From Flavobacterium agricola (GTDB lineage: Bacteria > Bacteroidota > Bacteroidia > Flavobacteriales > Flavobacteriaceae), in NCBI RefSeq assembly GCF_025919725.1, contig NZ_CP081495.1:682001-746000 (forward strand): 64,000 nt of DNA. The letters run 5' to 3'. The position numbers were made by a program, and so were the translations under genes. Shown piece after piece: positions 53,918 through 63,876 of the stretch. The notes under the pieces were generated by a model that searched no databases, was not told the DNA's origin, and saw only the letters and a list, made by a program, of their open reading frames with translations. Each line of letters starts with the position of its first letter. The first letter of the stretch is position 1.

Positions 53918-55849
53918 ATGAAAAAAACAATTCTAATTTTAGTATTTTGTTTAGGCACTGTGGGCATGGCTCAAGACAATTGGAAATGGTTGTTTGAAGA
54001 ATACAAGCAACTCAATTATCCTGAAGTGGTGCACCTTTATGAAAAACAAGCTAAAAAAATAAAAGATGATAAAGTTTTACCCGCCGATGTTTACGAAGCA
54101 GTTGGTGAATCTTATTTAAAAACGGGTAATTACAGGCAGGCATCGGTTATGTATGGCAAGTTGCATCAATTACAAAAACACAACATGAACGAGGCGCATT
54201 TTATTAATTATACGCAAGCTTTACGTACATCGGGTTTTTATAAAGATGCAAATGATTTGGTAGAAGAACGCTTAAAAGCTCAGAAAAATACCAGCGCTTT
54301 AAAACTTTTCAATTTGCATAAAAAGCAAATTGATTCTATGGCCCAAGTACAGCCTTTGTATAAGGTGAGCAATATTTCTAGTAATTCTTCCAATTCAGAT
54401 TTTGGAACGGCATTTTATGGCAATAAAGTTTTATATGCATCAAGTAAAGATGCACCAAAAGCATCTAAAAAGACAGAAGTTAATTTGCAGCCGTATTTAA
54501 CAATTTATGAAGCCGAGAGAAATGCATCTAACGGAAATTTATCTAACGAAAAAAAATTTCACCCTGAGGTACAAAACAAATACCACAATGCAACGCCAAC
54601 TTTTTCGCCAGATTATAAAACCATGTATTTTTCAACCAATTTGCAACATAAAAACAAATTAGTTTTAGATACAAACAAGGTAAATAACATTCAAATTTTG
54701 CGCGTTCCGATTGTTGATGGTAAACTTGGAGAACCAACCGATATGTTTTTCTCTAATCCAGATTATTCGTTTGGGCATCCTGCCATGTCATCTGACGGAA
54801 ATTATTTGTATTTCACATCAGATATGCCCAATGGAGCAGGGCAGACCGATATTTACCGTGTTCGGGTTTTTGGAGATGCCTCATATGGGCCGATAGAAAG
54901 TTTGGGGACAACAATAAATACTGCCGGACGCGAAATGTTTCCGTTTGTACAAGACGATAAGTTGTATTTTGCTTCAGATGGACATTACGGATATGGCGGT
55001 TTAGATATTTTTGAGGCAACTATTTATCACGACGGAACTTTAAGTAATCCAGTCAACTTAGGTAAACCTGTAAATAGCGCTTGGGATGATTTTGCATATA
55101 TTGCTGATGCGAACGATGATTTTGGCTATTTCTCATCAAACCGTTCGGGCGGAAAAGGAGATGATGATATTTACTTTTTTTTGAAAGAAAAACGAGTGTC
55201 TTGTACTCACGCAGTTTCTGGTTTTGTATTTTATGAAAAAGATAAAAGCCCGATTGCTGGTGCTAAAGTTATTTTAACCAATGATAAAGGCGAAAAGTTG
55301 GCCGAGGTGCTAACCAATGCAGACGGAAAATACGAAAGCGATATTTCGTGTAATAGCAAAGTTTCTGGCGTTGCAACTAAAGCTGGATATTCAACAGCTA
55401 AAAATCAATTTATAACAACTAACGAACCTGTTGTTGCCAATAATTACTTGTTAGCAAAGCTTGATGATTTTTTAGTTACCGATGGTGATTTTAAAAAAAT
55501 AGATATTAATACTATTTATTTTGATTACAATAAGTTTGCAATTACGCCACAAGCTAAATTGGAGTTAAATAAGGTTGTTGGTGTGATGCAGCAATTTCCG
55601 GATGTAAAAATTAGAATTGAATCTCACACCGATTCTCGCGGAAATGACGCCTATAATCTAAAATTATCTGATAACCGAGCTAAAGCAACGCAAAACTATT
55701 TAATTGAGCAAGGCATTGCTGATAGCCGAATTGTAAGCGCGAAAGGCTACGGAGAAAGTCAATTAAAAAACAAATGTAGCAATCAAGTTACCTGTTCAGA
55801 AGCAGATCATGCTGTTAATCGGCGTTCTGATTTTATAATAGAAAAATAG
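53918..55849 (+). CDS. OmpA-family protein with WD40-like (PD40) and CTD peptidoglycan-binding domains
   Basis: 643 residues: signal peptide, TPR-like repeats (about 25-140), PD40 beta-propeller repeats (F-S-P-D-Y-K-T-M-Y-F-S-T-N, M-S-S-D-G-N-Y-L-Y-F-T-S-D), a carboxypeptidase-regulatory-like fold (G-A-K-V-I-L-T-N-D-K-G) and a C-terminal OmpA domain (I-Y-F-D-Y-N-K, I-E-S-H-T-D-S-R-G-N-D-A-Y-N). It probably anchors the adhesin/PorP complex to peptidoglycan. Third gene of the operon, ended by a terminator. Confidence 0.93.
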   Translation: MKKTILILVFCLGTVGMAQDNWKWLFEEYKQLNYPEVVHLYEKQAKKIKDDKVLPADVYEAVGESYLKTGNYRQASVMYGKLHQLQKHNMNEAHFINYTQALRTSGFYKDANDLVEERLKAQKNTSALKLFNLHKKQIDSMAQVQPLYKVSNISSNSSNSDFGTAFYGNKVLYASSKDAPKASKKTEVNLQPYLTIYEAERNASNGNLSNEKKFHPEVQNKYHNATPTFSPDYKTMYFSTNLQHKNKLVLDTNKVNNIQILRVPIVDGKLGEPTDMFFSNPDYSFGHPAMSSDGNYLYFTSDMPNGAGQTDIYRVRVFGDASYGPIESLGTTINTAGREMFPFVQDDKLYFASDGHYGYGGLDIFEATIYHDGTLSNPVNLGKPVNSAWDDFAYIADANDDFGYFSSNRSGGKGDDDIYFFLKEKRVSCTHAVSGFVFYEKDKSPIAGAKVILTNDKGEKLAEVLTNADGKYESDISCNSKVSGVATKAGYSTAKNQFITTNEPVVANNYLLAKLDDFLVTDGDFKKIDINTIYFDYNKFAITPQAKLELNKVVGVMQQFPDVKIRIESHTDSRGNDAYNLKLSDNRAKATQNYLIEQGIADSRIVSAKGYGESQLKNKCSNQVTCSEADHAVNRRSDFIIEK

Positions 55850-55853
55850 CAAC

Positions 55854-55885
55854 AAAAAACCTTATCGATTTCGATAAGGTTTTTT
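55854..55885. terminator. Bidirectional terminator
   Basis: A 15-bp perfect stem (55854-55868 with 55871-55885) with a 2-nt loop and A/T flanks on both sides. It lies between the ompA-type gene (plus) and the dcu gene (minus), which converge. Confidence 0.9.
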
Positions 55886-55896
55886 ATTATATCTGT

Positions 55897-57246
55897 TTAA
55901 AGTAAAAAAGCACCAAGTAAAAACCCAACGGCTATGGCTACAATAACACCAACCAATCCGGGTAACATAAAACTATGATTTAAAACGTATTTACCAATTT
56001 TGGTACTTCCGGTTCGGTCAAAATTAATAGCTGCTAATAGGGTAGGATAACCGGGTAATACAAAATCCGAATTTACAGCAGGAAATATGGCAATTAATGC
56101 CGGAGTTGGTATTCCTAAAGCAATTCCTAACGGCATCATTGTTTTGGTTGTTGCTGCTTGACTAAACATTAATGCACCTAAAATAAATATTGCAATTGCA
56201 AATGTCCATGGATGTTCGGTTACAAAACCTTCTAGAACACCTTTAATTACCACTTCGTTATTTAGCATAAAAGTTGCGCTCATCCAAACAACTCCGAAAA
56301 CCGAAACAACTGCTGTGGCCATTGATGTAAATAAAGAAGTTTTTGAAACATTTGCAGTTGGTGTTTTAGTTAAAAATAACATTAAAGCAGATGCGGTTAA
56401 TGTAATAATACTAATAACGGTAACCATGGTTAATTCGCCATTGGCTTTTAAAACCAAGCTGGCTTTTCCGGGCTCAAAACGCGGTAATATTTCAGGAAAG
56501 GCACCACAAACTACAATTAATACCACTGCAACAGAAAATATGATTACCGATAATTTTGCGCCTTTTTTTAGCGGAGCAGCAGTTTTAGGATTATCATCCG
56601 CTTCTAAACTTTTTGCAAATTCCGGATCTTTCATTTTTTCAATAAAAATAGGATCATCAACCAATTCTTTTCCTTTTTTAAGTACAGCAAAACAAGCCAA
56701 TAAAATACCAGCTAAGCAAGCCGGAATAGCAATTTTCATCACATCAATTAAAGCGCCCGGATAAGCTAAGATGCCTGCGCCAGCAAATGCAGCAGTTGCA
56801 GCACTCATTGGGCTACCGGTTATGGCTAAATGCGAAGCAATTACAGAAACGCTTAACGGGCGTTCTGGTCGTATTCTTTTTTTTGCAGCAACTTCAGCAA
56901 TTACGGGTAATAACGAATAAAGTAAATGCGCGGTGCCGGCAAATAAACAAAAAATGTAAACCGTAAAAGGAGCAATAAATACAATTTTAGACGGATTACT
57001 ACGAATTATTTTTTCGGCCAAACGAACCAAGTATTCTAAACCGCCACAAGCTTCTAAGGTTGCAGCCGTGGTAACAATAACCATAATAACCAACATGACA
57101 TCGATTGGTGGTTCGCCGGGTTTCATGTTAAAAAGAAAAACAAAAATTAATAAACCTAACATTCCTGTTAAGCCCAAACCAATTCCTTTCATTCTGGAAC
57201 CGATTAAAATCATCAACATTAAAATTGCAAATTGTAAAAATATCAT
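55897..57246 (-). CDS. Anaerobic C4-dicarboxylate transporter, DcuA/DcuB family
   Basis: About 449 residues and 10-12 membrane helices. Hallmarks: L-E-A-C-G-G-L-E-Y-L, H-L-A-I-T-G-S-P-M-S-A-A-T-A-A and C-terminal P-T-P-A-L-I-A-I-F-P-A-V-N-S-D. DcuA/B exchange fumarate, succinate, malate and aspartate. ATG at 57246 is preferred, as upstream residues overlap the terminator hairpin. Aspartate from the adjacent asparaginase would be a natural substrate. Confidence 0.9.
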   Translation of the reverse strand: MIFLQFAILMLMILIGSRMKGIGLGLTGMLGLLIFVFLFNMKPGEPPIDVMLVIMVIVTTAATLEACGGLEYLVRLAEKIIRSNPSKIVFIAPFTVYIFCLFAGTAHLLYSLLPVIAEVAAKKRIRPERPLSVSVIASHLAITGSPMSAATAAFAGAGILAYPGALIDVMKIAIPACLAGILLACFAVLKKGKELVDDPIFIEKMKDPEFAKSLEADDNPKTAAPLKKGAKLSVIIFSVAVVLIVVCGAFPEILPRFEPGKASLVLKANGELTMVTVISIITLTASALMLFLTKTPTANVSKTSLFTSMATAVVSVFGVVWMSATFMLNNEVVIKGVLEGFVTEHPWTFAIAIFILGALMFSQAATTKTMMPLGIALGIPTPALIAIFPAVNSDFVLPGYPTLLAAINFDRTGSTKIGKYVLNHSFMLPGLVGVIVAIAVGFLLGAFLL

Positions 57247-57262
57247 GCTAAAATGTTTAAAT

Positions 57263-57305
57263 AAAAAAATGGAGTTTGGTATTGTAACCATAACTCCATT
57301 TTTTT
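57263..57305 (-). terminator. Terminator/attenuator between asparaginase and dcu genes
   Basis: A 14-bp perfect stem (57263-57276 with 57292-57305) flanked by T runs, 15-nt loop. It may stop or reduce transcription from asparaginase into the Dcu gene. Confidence 0.75.
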
Positions 57306-57315
57306 ATTTATCGTA

Positions 57316-58380
57316 TTAATAGGCAAAGAAAATATCTTGCAATTGCTGTTGCTTATTGGTTTGGGTTAAAGCTAACATAAGCAAAATTCGGGCTTTTTGT
57401 GGTGATAAATCATCGGCTACAATAAAACCAAGTTTTTTATCTTCTACTTCGTTATCTAAGGTAACGCGGCCAGAACCTGCTCTTGCAGCGCGGCATACCG
57501 CTACGCCTTTTTTAACTGCATTTTCTAAAGCCCAACCTACTGGTGTGTTAAAATTACCATTACCCATGCCAGCATAAACTAAACCTTTAGCACCTTCTTG
57601 TACGTATATATCAACTGCTTTTGGGTTGGCATCGGCATAGCCATAAATAATTTCAACTTGAGGTAATGTTTTTAAACCTTTAATATTGAATTTTTGGTCG
57701 TTATCACGAATCGATTTGTAAAAATACGATACTTTACCATCAAAAATTAATCCGATTGGACCAAAGTTTTTAGATTTAAATGTAGCTGTATTGGTAGTTG
57801 ATGTTTTGGTTACATCGCGAGCGGCATAAACTTCTTCATTCATGGCTACAACAACACCAACTTCGGCACTATTTGGAGATGCAGCAACCATTACGGCATC
57901 TAATAAATTTCTGTTTCCGTCTTGGCTCATTGCTGTTGATGGGCGCATAGCCCCAACTAAAACAACGGGTTTATTTGAGTTTACGGTTAATTCTAAAAAA
58001 TAAGCAGTTTCTTCTAACGTATCTGTTCCGTGAGTAATAACAACGGCATCCGCTAAGTTTTGAGCAAATATTTCGTTTACACGATTGCTTAATTTTAACC
58101 AGGTTTGTACATTCATATCTTGGCTTCCGATTTGCGCAATTTGTTCGCCAGATATTTGTGCCAATTGATGAATTTGTGGTACAGCATTTAGTAAATCATC
58201 AATCGGAACTTTACCTGCTGTATAAGCTGCTTTGGTTGCCGATTCGCCAGAACCTGCAATGGTGCCGCCCGTTGCTAAAATAAATACTCGAGGTAATTTT
58301 TTTGATGATTGATTTTGTGCTTGTGTGGTTTGCCATGGCATAACCAATAAAATAAATAAAAAAGGTATAATTTTTTTCAT
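57316..58380 (-). CDS. ansB: Type II (periplasmic) L-asparaginase
   Basis: 354 residues, signal peptide (F-L-F-I-L-L-V-M-P-W-Q-T-T-Q-A-Q), catalytic Thr in A-T-G-G-T-I-A-G (37-43 region), second motif V-I-T-H-G-T-D-T-L-E-E and G-M-G-N-G-N. It hydrolyses asparagine to aspartate and ammonia in the periplasm. Followed by the Dcu transporter, a common pairing for aspartate use. Confidence 0.95.
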   Translation of the reverse strand: MKKIIPFLFILLVMPWQTTQAQNQSSKKLPRVFILATGGTIAGSGESATKAAYTAGKVPIDDLLNAVPQIHQLAQISGEQIAQIGSQDMNVQTWLKLSNRVNEIFAQNLADAVVITHGTDTLEETAYFLELTVNSNKPVVLVGAMRPSTAMSQDGNRNLLDAVMVAASPNSAEVGVVVAMNEEVYAARDVTKTSTTNTATFKSKNFGPIGLIFDGKVSYFYKSIRDNDQKFNIKGLKTLPQVEIIYGYADANPKAVDIYVQEGAKGLVYAGMGNGNFNTPVGWALENAVKKGVAVCRAARAGSGRVTLDNEVEDKKLGFIVADDLSPQKARILLMLALTQTNKQQQLQDIFFAY

Positions 58381-58444
58381 GTAACAATTTATATGATTGA
58401 CTAAACTAAGAAATACATTTTATTGCATTTATCCTAATGCACTT

Positions 58445-59914
58445 TTACCAGTAACCTAAAAATTTCCACCATAAACCACCAATAAAAATCCAAATTAGTA
58501 AGTTTACAACGCTAACTACAAAACCTGTTTTCCACCATTCGCCTAAAGTTGTGTAACCGGTTCCAAAAATAATAGGTGCAGTACCTGTTCCATAATGGGT
58601 TAACGACATCATTAATGAAGATGAAAATCCTAAAATTAAAGCCCATAACATCGGTGGTGCATCTAATGCAATTCCGGCAATGTAAAAGGCACCAAACATA
58701 GCAGTAATATGAGCGGTTGTACTTGCAAAGAAGTAATGGGAATACACGTAAATGAGTAGTAATATTAATACACCTAAAACCCAATGCAAGCCTAAATTAC
58801 CGATTCCGCTTCCTACGGTATGTGCCAACCAAGAAACCAAGCCTAGTTTTCCTAAAAAACCAGCCATCATCACCAACGCGGCAAACCAAACAATGGTATC
58901 CCAAGAACCTTTGTTTGATAAAACATCATTCCAAGAAATTACGCCGGTTATTAATAAAATTGCTAAGCCAATAAAAGCAGCTGCCGTTGGCGGTACCTCA
59001 AATTGTTCTCCAAAAAACATTGCTGGAATACCGGCCCATAAAAATAATAAGATGGTAAAAACCCCCATGGTTATTTTTTCGGGTAAAGAAATAGGCCCTA
59101 ATTCTTTTAGTTTTTCTTTTGCGAATTGTGGGGCATCTGGTGTTTTTTTAATTTCTGGTGGATATAAATAGTAAATTACAATTGGAACAATAAATAATGA
59201 AAATAAAGCAGGAAGCAAGGCTGCAACCGCCCACATGCCCCAAGTTAATTTAAAGCCTGAACCTTCAAAAATTAAACTTACAACTAATGGATTAGGAGCT
59301 GTTGCGGTTATAAACATGGCTGATGTTATAGGATTGATGTTGTAATTTACCAATGCCAAATATTTACCAATTTTATTAGCCGATTCATCTTCAGGTTTAG
59401 AATTAAAACTTACAGCGATTGATCGCATAATTGGGTGAATAATTCCACCGCCTCGCGCGGTATTACTTGGTGTTACAGGAGCAATAATGGTTTCTGAAAA
59501 ACCCAAGGCATAAGCGATACCTAATGTGTTTTTTCCGACTAAGGATATTAAGAAATAACCAATTCGAGAACCTAACCCGGTTTTACTTAAACTAATCGAA
59601 ATCATAACCGAGATTCCGATCAACCAAATTAAATCGTTAGAAAAACCACTTAACGCATCTGCTAATGCAGCTTTTGGATTACCTGGGTTGGTAACTTATG
59701 TAATGGCTACCAATGCAATAGCAACGATTGAAATACCACCAATTGGTAAAGCTTTACCAATAATTGCTGCAATTGTGCCAACAAAAAGGGCTAGTAATTG
59801 CCAAGCATTTTCACTTACGCCTTCTGGAACCGGAATAACAAACCAAATTAATAAAGTTATGCCAATTGCAATTAAGGCTGGCATTGTTTTAACGGGGGTT
59901 AACTGATAAGCCAT
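58445..59914 (-). pseudogene. DASS-family anion (dicarboxylate/citrate) transporter with premature stop
   Basis: A 490-residue membrane protein in one frame except for TAA at 59696-59698, codon 73, between A-L-V-A-I-T and V-T-N-P-G-N-P-K. CAA to TAA would explain it. The rest keeps S-N-T-A-R-G-G-G-I-I-H-P (substrate motif, DASS type) and M-S-L-T-H-Y-G-T-G-T-A-P (second SNT-like site). Related to YflS/SodiT1-type dicarboxylate carriers. With Dcu and asparaginase it forms a C4-acid use cluster. Confidence 0.85.
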
Positions 59915-60155
59915 ATTGTTTATTTATAGTTATCATTAAAACGCAATTCCTATATAAATAATATGTAACAACCCAAATATTAGTTGTATAGCAATTAATA
60001 TTTAAAATATCACGTCTGTATTTATCTTGTTTTTACGGATTAACATCTTGTAAATGCTTCGAAAATAAAATAGCTACATCTTTTTATATTAAGAATTTAC
60101 TCCTGCAATAAACCGACTAAAGTCATTTTTTTTTTAATATGTATCAATTTTATGT

Positions 60156-60163
60156 TATTTTTG
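60156..60163 (+). promoter_or_regulatory. -7 box for the HD gene and lipid A operon
   Basis: TATTTTTG matches TAnnTTTG, 20 bp before the GTG start at 60184. A near copy lies at 61436-61443 right before lpxD (both continue CTnAAAAT), which would give lpxD an almost leaderless transcript. Confidence 0.5.
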
Positions 60164-60183
60164 CTGAAAATATCTTTTATTAG

Positions 60184-61419
60184 GTGAGTAACTCTAACAA
60201 ATTAAAAATACTAAATGATCCTATTTATGGGTTTGTAACTATTCCAAATAGTTTGATCTATGACATAGTACAGCATCCTTATTTTCAGAGGTTGCGTCGT
60301 ATTAGTCAGATGGGTATGTCATTTTTAGTTTTTCCGGGAGCTCATCATACACGTTTTCACCACGCCATTGGCTGCATGCATTTAATGCAAAAGGCTGTTT
60401 ATTCTCTTCGTTTTAAAGGCGTTCAGATTTCTGAATCTGAAGAAAATGCCCTTTATATTGCTATTTTATTACACGATATTGGTCACGGTCCGTTCTCACA
60501 TGCTATGGAACATTCTATAGTTGAAGGGGTGCATCATGAACAATTGTCGTTGCGTTTTATGCATGAATTAAACGAAACGTTTAACGGTCAGTTAGATTTA
60601 GCTATTCAGGTGTTTAAAGGCGAATATCCACGTCAATTCATGATTCAATTAATATCTTCTCAATTAGATATTGATCGCTTAGATTATTTAAAACGTGATA
60701 GCTTTTATAGCGGTGTTGCCGAAGGAAATATTAATTCGGAGCGCATCATTCAAATGCTAAATGTGGTTGATGATGTTTTGGTGGTAGAAGAAAAAGGTAT
60801 TTATTCGGTAGAACATTTTTTAGTGAGTCGCCGTTTAATGTATTGGCAAGCTTATTTTCATAAAACCAGCTTAGTTGCCGAACTTATTTTAACCAAAGTT
60901 TTTAATCGAGCAAAAGAATTGGCCCAAAAAGGACAACTTGTTCCTTGTACCAAACCGTTGCAGTATTTTTTAAACCGCACGTTAACACAGGAAACATTTT
61001 CTAAAGAAGATTTATTTCAGTTTTCACTTTTAGACGATTCGGATATAATTGCAGCAATTAAAACTTGGATGTTTGAACCCGATTATGTGTTGTCAGCTTT
61101 AAGTAAGATGATTATTAATCGCGATTTACTTAAAATAAAGATGCTCACCGACAAAGTTTCTAAAGAAAAAGTTGACGAGTTAAGACAAAAACTAATACAA
61201 CAAACCGATATAACAGCCGAACAAGCTAAATATTTAGTTTTTAGCGGTAAAATAAAAAATCAGGCTTATAATTTAGAAGACGGACCTATTTATATAAGTG
61301 ATAAAAAAAATCAAATTAAAGATGTTATCATGGTTTCCGATCAGTTAAATTTAAAAGCTTTAACTAAACCAGTAACAAAATATTATCTGTGTTTTCCGAA
61401 ATCACTTTTAGAAAACTAG
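60184..61419 (+). CDS. HD-domain phosphohydrolase (dGTPase/SAMHD1-like)
   Basis: 411 residues beginning with GTG. The HD motif set is H-T-R-F-H-H-A-I-G (His), L-L-H-D-I-G-H-G-P-F-S-H (His-Asp), and Q-L-D-I-D-R-L-D-Y-L (Asp). Start I-L-N-D-P-I-Y-G-F-V and H-P-Y-F-Q-R-L-R-R-I match the YdhJ-like/SAMHD1 branch. Probably dNTP or cyclic nucleotide hydrolysis. Always upstream of lpxD in flavobacteria as I know it. Confidence 0.9.
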   Translation: MSNSNKLKILNDPIYGFVTIPNSLIYDIVQHPYFQRLRRISQMGMSFLVFPGAHHTRFHHAIGCMHLMQKAVYSLRFKGVQISESEENALYIAILLHDIGHGPFSHAMEHSIVEGVHHEQLSLRFMHELNETFNGQLDLAIQVFKGEYPRQFMIQLISSQLDIDRLDYLKRDSFYSGVAEGNINSERIIQMLNVVDDVLVVEEKGIYSVEHFLVSRRLMYWQAYFHKTSLVAELILTKVFNRAKELAQKGQLVPCTKPLQYFLNRTLTQETFSKEDLFQFSLLDDSDIIAAIKTWMFEPDYVLSALSKMIINRDLLKIKMLTDKVSKEKVDELRQKLIQQTDITAEQAKYLVFSGKIKNQAYNLEDGPIYISDKKNQIKDVIMVSDQLNLKALTKPVTKYYLCFPKSLLEN

Positions 61420-61449
61420 ATTTAAATAAATTTTATATTTTTGCTCAAA

Positions 61450-62475
61450 ATGAAATTCACAGCAGAACAAATAGCAAACGTTTTAGGCGGTACGGTAGAA
61501 GGAGATGCAACCATTGAGGTTGATAAATTATCTAAGATTGAAGAAGGTGAACCAGGTTCTTTAACGTTTTTAGCAAACCCAAAATACAACCATTACATAT
61601 ATACAACCAAAGCAAGCTTAGCCATTGTTGCTACAACTTTTGAGGCAACTCAAGCTTTAGATGTTACCTTAATTCGTGTTGAAGATCCGTATAAATCATT
61701 TACACAATTACTTGAATATTACAATCAGGTAAAATTAATGAAATCTGGGATTGAACAGCCTTCTGTAATATCAGAAAACGTAACTTATGGTGACAATTTA
61801 TATTTAGGAAGTTTTGCTTACATTGGTAAGAATGTTGTAATTGGAAATAATGTTAAAATTTATCCAAATACATTTATTGGAGATAATGTAACTATTGGCG
61901 ATGATACCATTCTTTTTGCTGGCGTTCGCGTGTATTCAGAAAGCGTAATTGGTAAACATTGTGTAATTCATTCAGGAACTATTATTGGTTCTGACGGATT
62001 TGGTTTTGCACCATTAGAAGATGGAAGTTATAAAAAAGTTCCTCAAATTGGTAACGTGATTTTAGAAGATCATGTAGAAATTGGTGCAAATTCAACTATT
62101 GACCGCGCAACTTTAGGTTCAACTGTTATCAGAAAAGGCGTAAAGTTGGATAACCATATACAGGTAGCGCACAATGTTGAAATTGGCGAAAATACGGTAA
62201 TTGCATCGCAAACCGGTATTGCAGGTTCTACAAAAATTGGTAAAAACTGCATTATTGGTGGTCAAGTTGGTATAGTAGGGCATATTACTATTGGTAATAA
62301 TGTTCGTATTCAAGCACAAACAGGCGTAAGCAGAAGTGTAAAAGATGGCGAAGCCATTCAAGGAACACCAGCATTACCATACAACGCGTATAACAAATCT
62401 TTCATCCATTTTAAAAACTTGGATAAAATTGTAAAAGACATAAATAACCTTAAAAAAAATAATAAACTAGATTAA
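61450..62475 (+). CDS. lpxD: UDP-3-O-acylglucosamine N-acyltransferase
   Basis: 341 residues from ATG 61450, with the N-terminal uridine-binding part (L-T-F-L-A-N-P-K-Y) and left-handed beta-helix hexapeptides (I-G-K-N-V-V-I-G-N-N-V-K-I). Catalytic His in Q-V-A-H-N-V-E-I-G and D-G-F-G-F-A present. Third step of lipid A synthesis. lpxC/fabZ starts 2 bp later. Confidence 0.96.
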   Translation: MKFTAEQIANVLGGTVEGDATIEVDKLSKIEEGEPGSLTFLANPKYNHYIYTTKASLAIVATTFEATQALDVTLIRVEDPYKSFTQLLEYYNQVKLMKSGIEQPSVISENVTYGDNLYLGSFAYIGKNVVIGNNVKIYPNTFIGDNVTIGDDTILFAGVRVYSESVIGKHCVIHSGTIIGSDGFGFAPLEDGSYKKVPQIGNVILEDHVEIGANSTIDRATLGSTVIRKGVKLDNHIQVAHNVEIGENTVIASQTGIAGSTKIGKNCIIGGQVGIVGHITIGNNVRIQAQTGVSRSVKDGEAIQGTPALPYNAYNKSFIHFKNLDKIVKDINNLKKNNKLD

Positions 62476-62477
62476 TC

Positions 62478-63866
62478 ATGGTTAAACAAACAACCATTAA
62501 GGAGCCAATCTCTTTAGAAGGAGTTGGGCTACATACTGGGCAAAACGTTAAAATGACATTCAAACCTGCACCAATTAACAACGGATTTACATTTGTTCGT
62601 GTTGATTTAGAAGGTGCACCCGTTATTGAAGCAGATGCAAATTATGTAACTACCACACAAAGAGGTACAAGTTTAGAAAAACGTGGTGTTAAAATTAATA
62701 CTACAGAGCACGTACTTGCAGCTTTTGTTGGTTGTGACATTGATAACGTTATTATTGAATTAAATGCATCAGAACCTCCAATTATGGATGGTTCGTCAAA
62801 ATACTTTGTTGAAGCGATTGAAAAAGCAGGCATTGTAGAACAAGATGCAGAACGTAAAGTTTATGTAGTAAAAGAAGTGATTTCGTACGTAGATGAAATA
62901 TCGGGTAGTGAAATTACAATTATTCCAGCGGATGAATATTCTATTACTACCATGGTAGATTTTGGTACCAAGGTTTTAGGTACACAAAATGCCAATTTAA
63001 AATCAGTATCACATTTTAAAGACGAAGTTGCAAACAGCCGTACATTCTCATTTTTGCATGAATTAGAAGGTTTATTAGCTAACGGATTAATTAAAGGTGG
63101 CGATTTGAACAACGCTATTGTTTATGTAGATAAAGAAATATCTGACGAAACAATGGGGCATCTTAAAAAAGCTTTTGATAAAGAGCAAATTTCAGTAAAA
63201 CCTAACGGAATTTTAGATAATCTAACCTTGCATCATCCAAACGAAGCTGCGCGTCATAAATTATTAGATGTTATGGGCGATTTAGCATTAATTGGTATGC
63301 GTATCCAAGGTAAAGTTATTGCCAACAAACCTGGCCATTTTGTAAACACTATGTTTGCTAAAAAAATGGCTAAAATCATTAAAAACGAGCTTAGAAATTA
63401 CGTACCATCATACGATTTGAATAAAGAACCGCTAATGGACGTAACAAAAATTATGGCGATGTTACCACACCGTTATCCGTTTTTATTGGTAGATAAAATT
63501 ATTGAAATGACCGACAGCCAGGTGGTTGGAGTTAAAAATGTTACCATGAATGAAGAATTCTTTCAAGGGCATTTTCCAGGAGCACCTGTTATGCCAGGCG
63601 TTTTAATAGTTGAGGCTATGGCGCAAACGGGAGGAATTTTAATTTTAAGTTCGGTACCAGACCCAGAAAATTACTTGACATATTTTATGAAAATAGATAA
63701 TGTTAAGTTTAAACATAAAGTTTTACCTGGTGATACATTAATTTTTAAATTAGATTTATTATCACCAATTAGAAGAGGAATTTGTCATATGCAAGCCAAT
63801 GCTTATGCAAATGGTAAATTAGTAGCAGAGGCCGAATTAATGGCTCAAATTGTAAAAGTGAATTAA
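62478..63866 (+). CDS. lpxC/fabZ: Fused UDP-3-O-acyl-GlcNAc deacetylase / 3-hydroxyacyl-ACP dehydratase
   Basis: 462 residues. N-terminal LpxC part: T-T-E-H-V-L-A-A-F (His78) and L-H-H-P-N-E-A-A-R-H-K-L-L-D (zinc His and catalytic Asp/His). C-terminal FabZ part from about 315: L-P-H-R-Y-P-F-L-L-V-D (catalytic His) and G-H-F-P-G-A-P-V-M-P-G-V-L-I-V-E-A (Glu). The fusion is a Bacteroidota hallmark and joins lipid A deacetylation with fatty-acid chain elongation. Confidence 0.97.
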   Translation: MVKQTTIKEPISLEGVGLHTGQNVKMTFKPAPINNGFTFVRVDLEGAPVIEADANYVTTTQRGTSLEKRGVKINTTEHVLAAFVGCDIDNVIIELNASEPPIMDGSSKYFVEAIEKAGIVEQDAERKVYVVKEVISYVDEISGSEITIIPADEYSITTMVDFGTKVLGTQNANLKSVSHFKDEVANSRTFSFLHELEGLLANGLIKGGDLNNAIVYVDKEISDETMGHLKKAFDKEQISVKPNGILDNLTLHHPNEAARHKLLDVMGDLALIGMRIQGKVIANKPGHFVNTMFAKKMAKIIKNELRNYVPSYDLNKEPLMDVTKIMAMLPHRYPFLLVDKIIEMTDSQVVGVKNVTMNEEFFQGHFPGAPVMPGVLIVEAMAQTGGILILSSVPDPENYLTYFMKIDNVKFKHKVLPGDTLIFKLDLLSPIRRGICHMQANAYANGKLVAEAELMAQIVKVN

Positions 63867-63876
63867 TTTTTTTATT

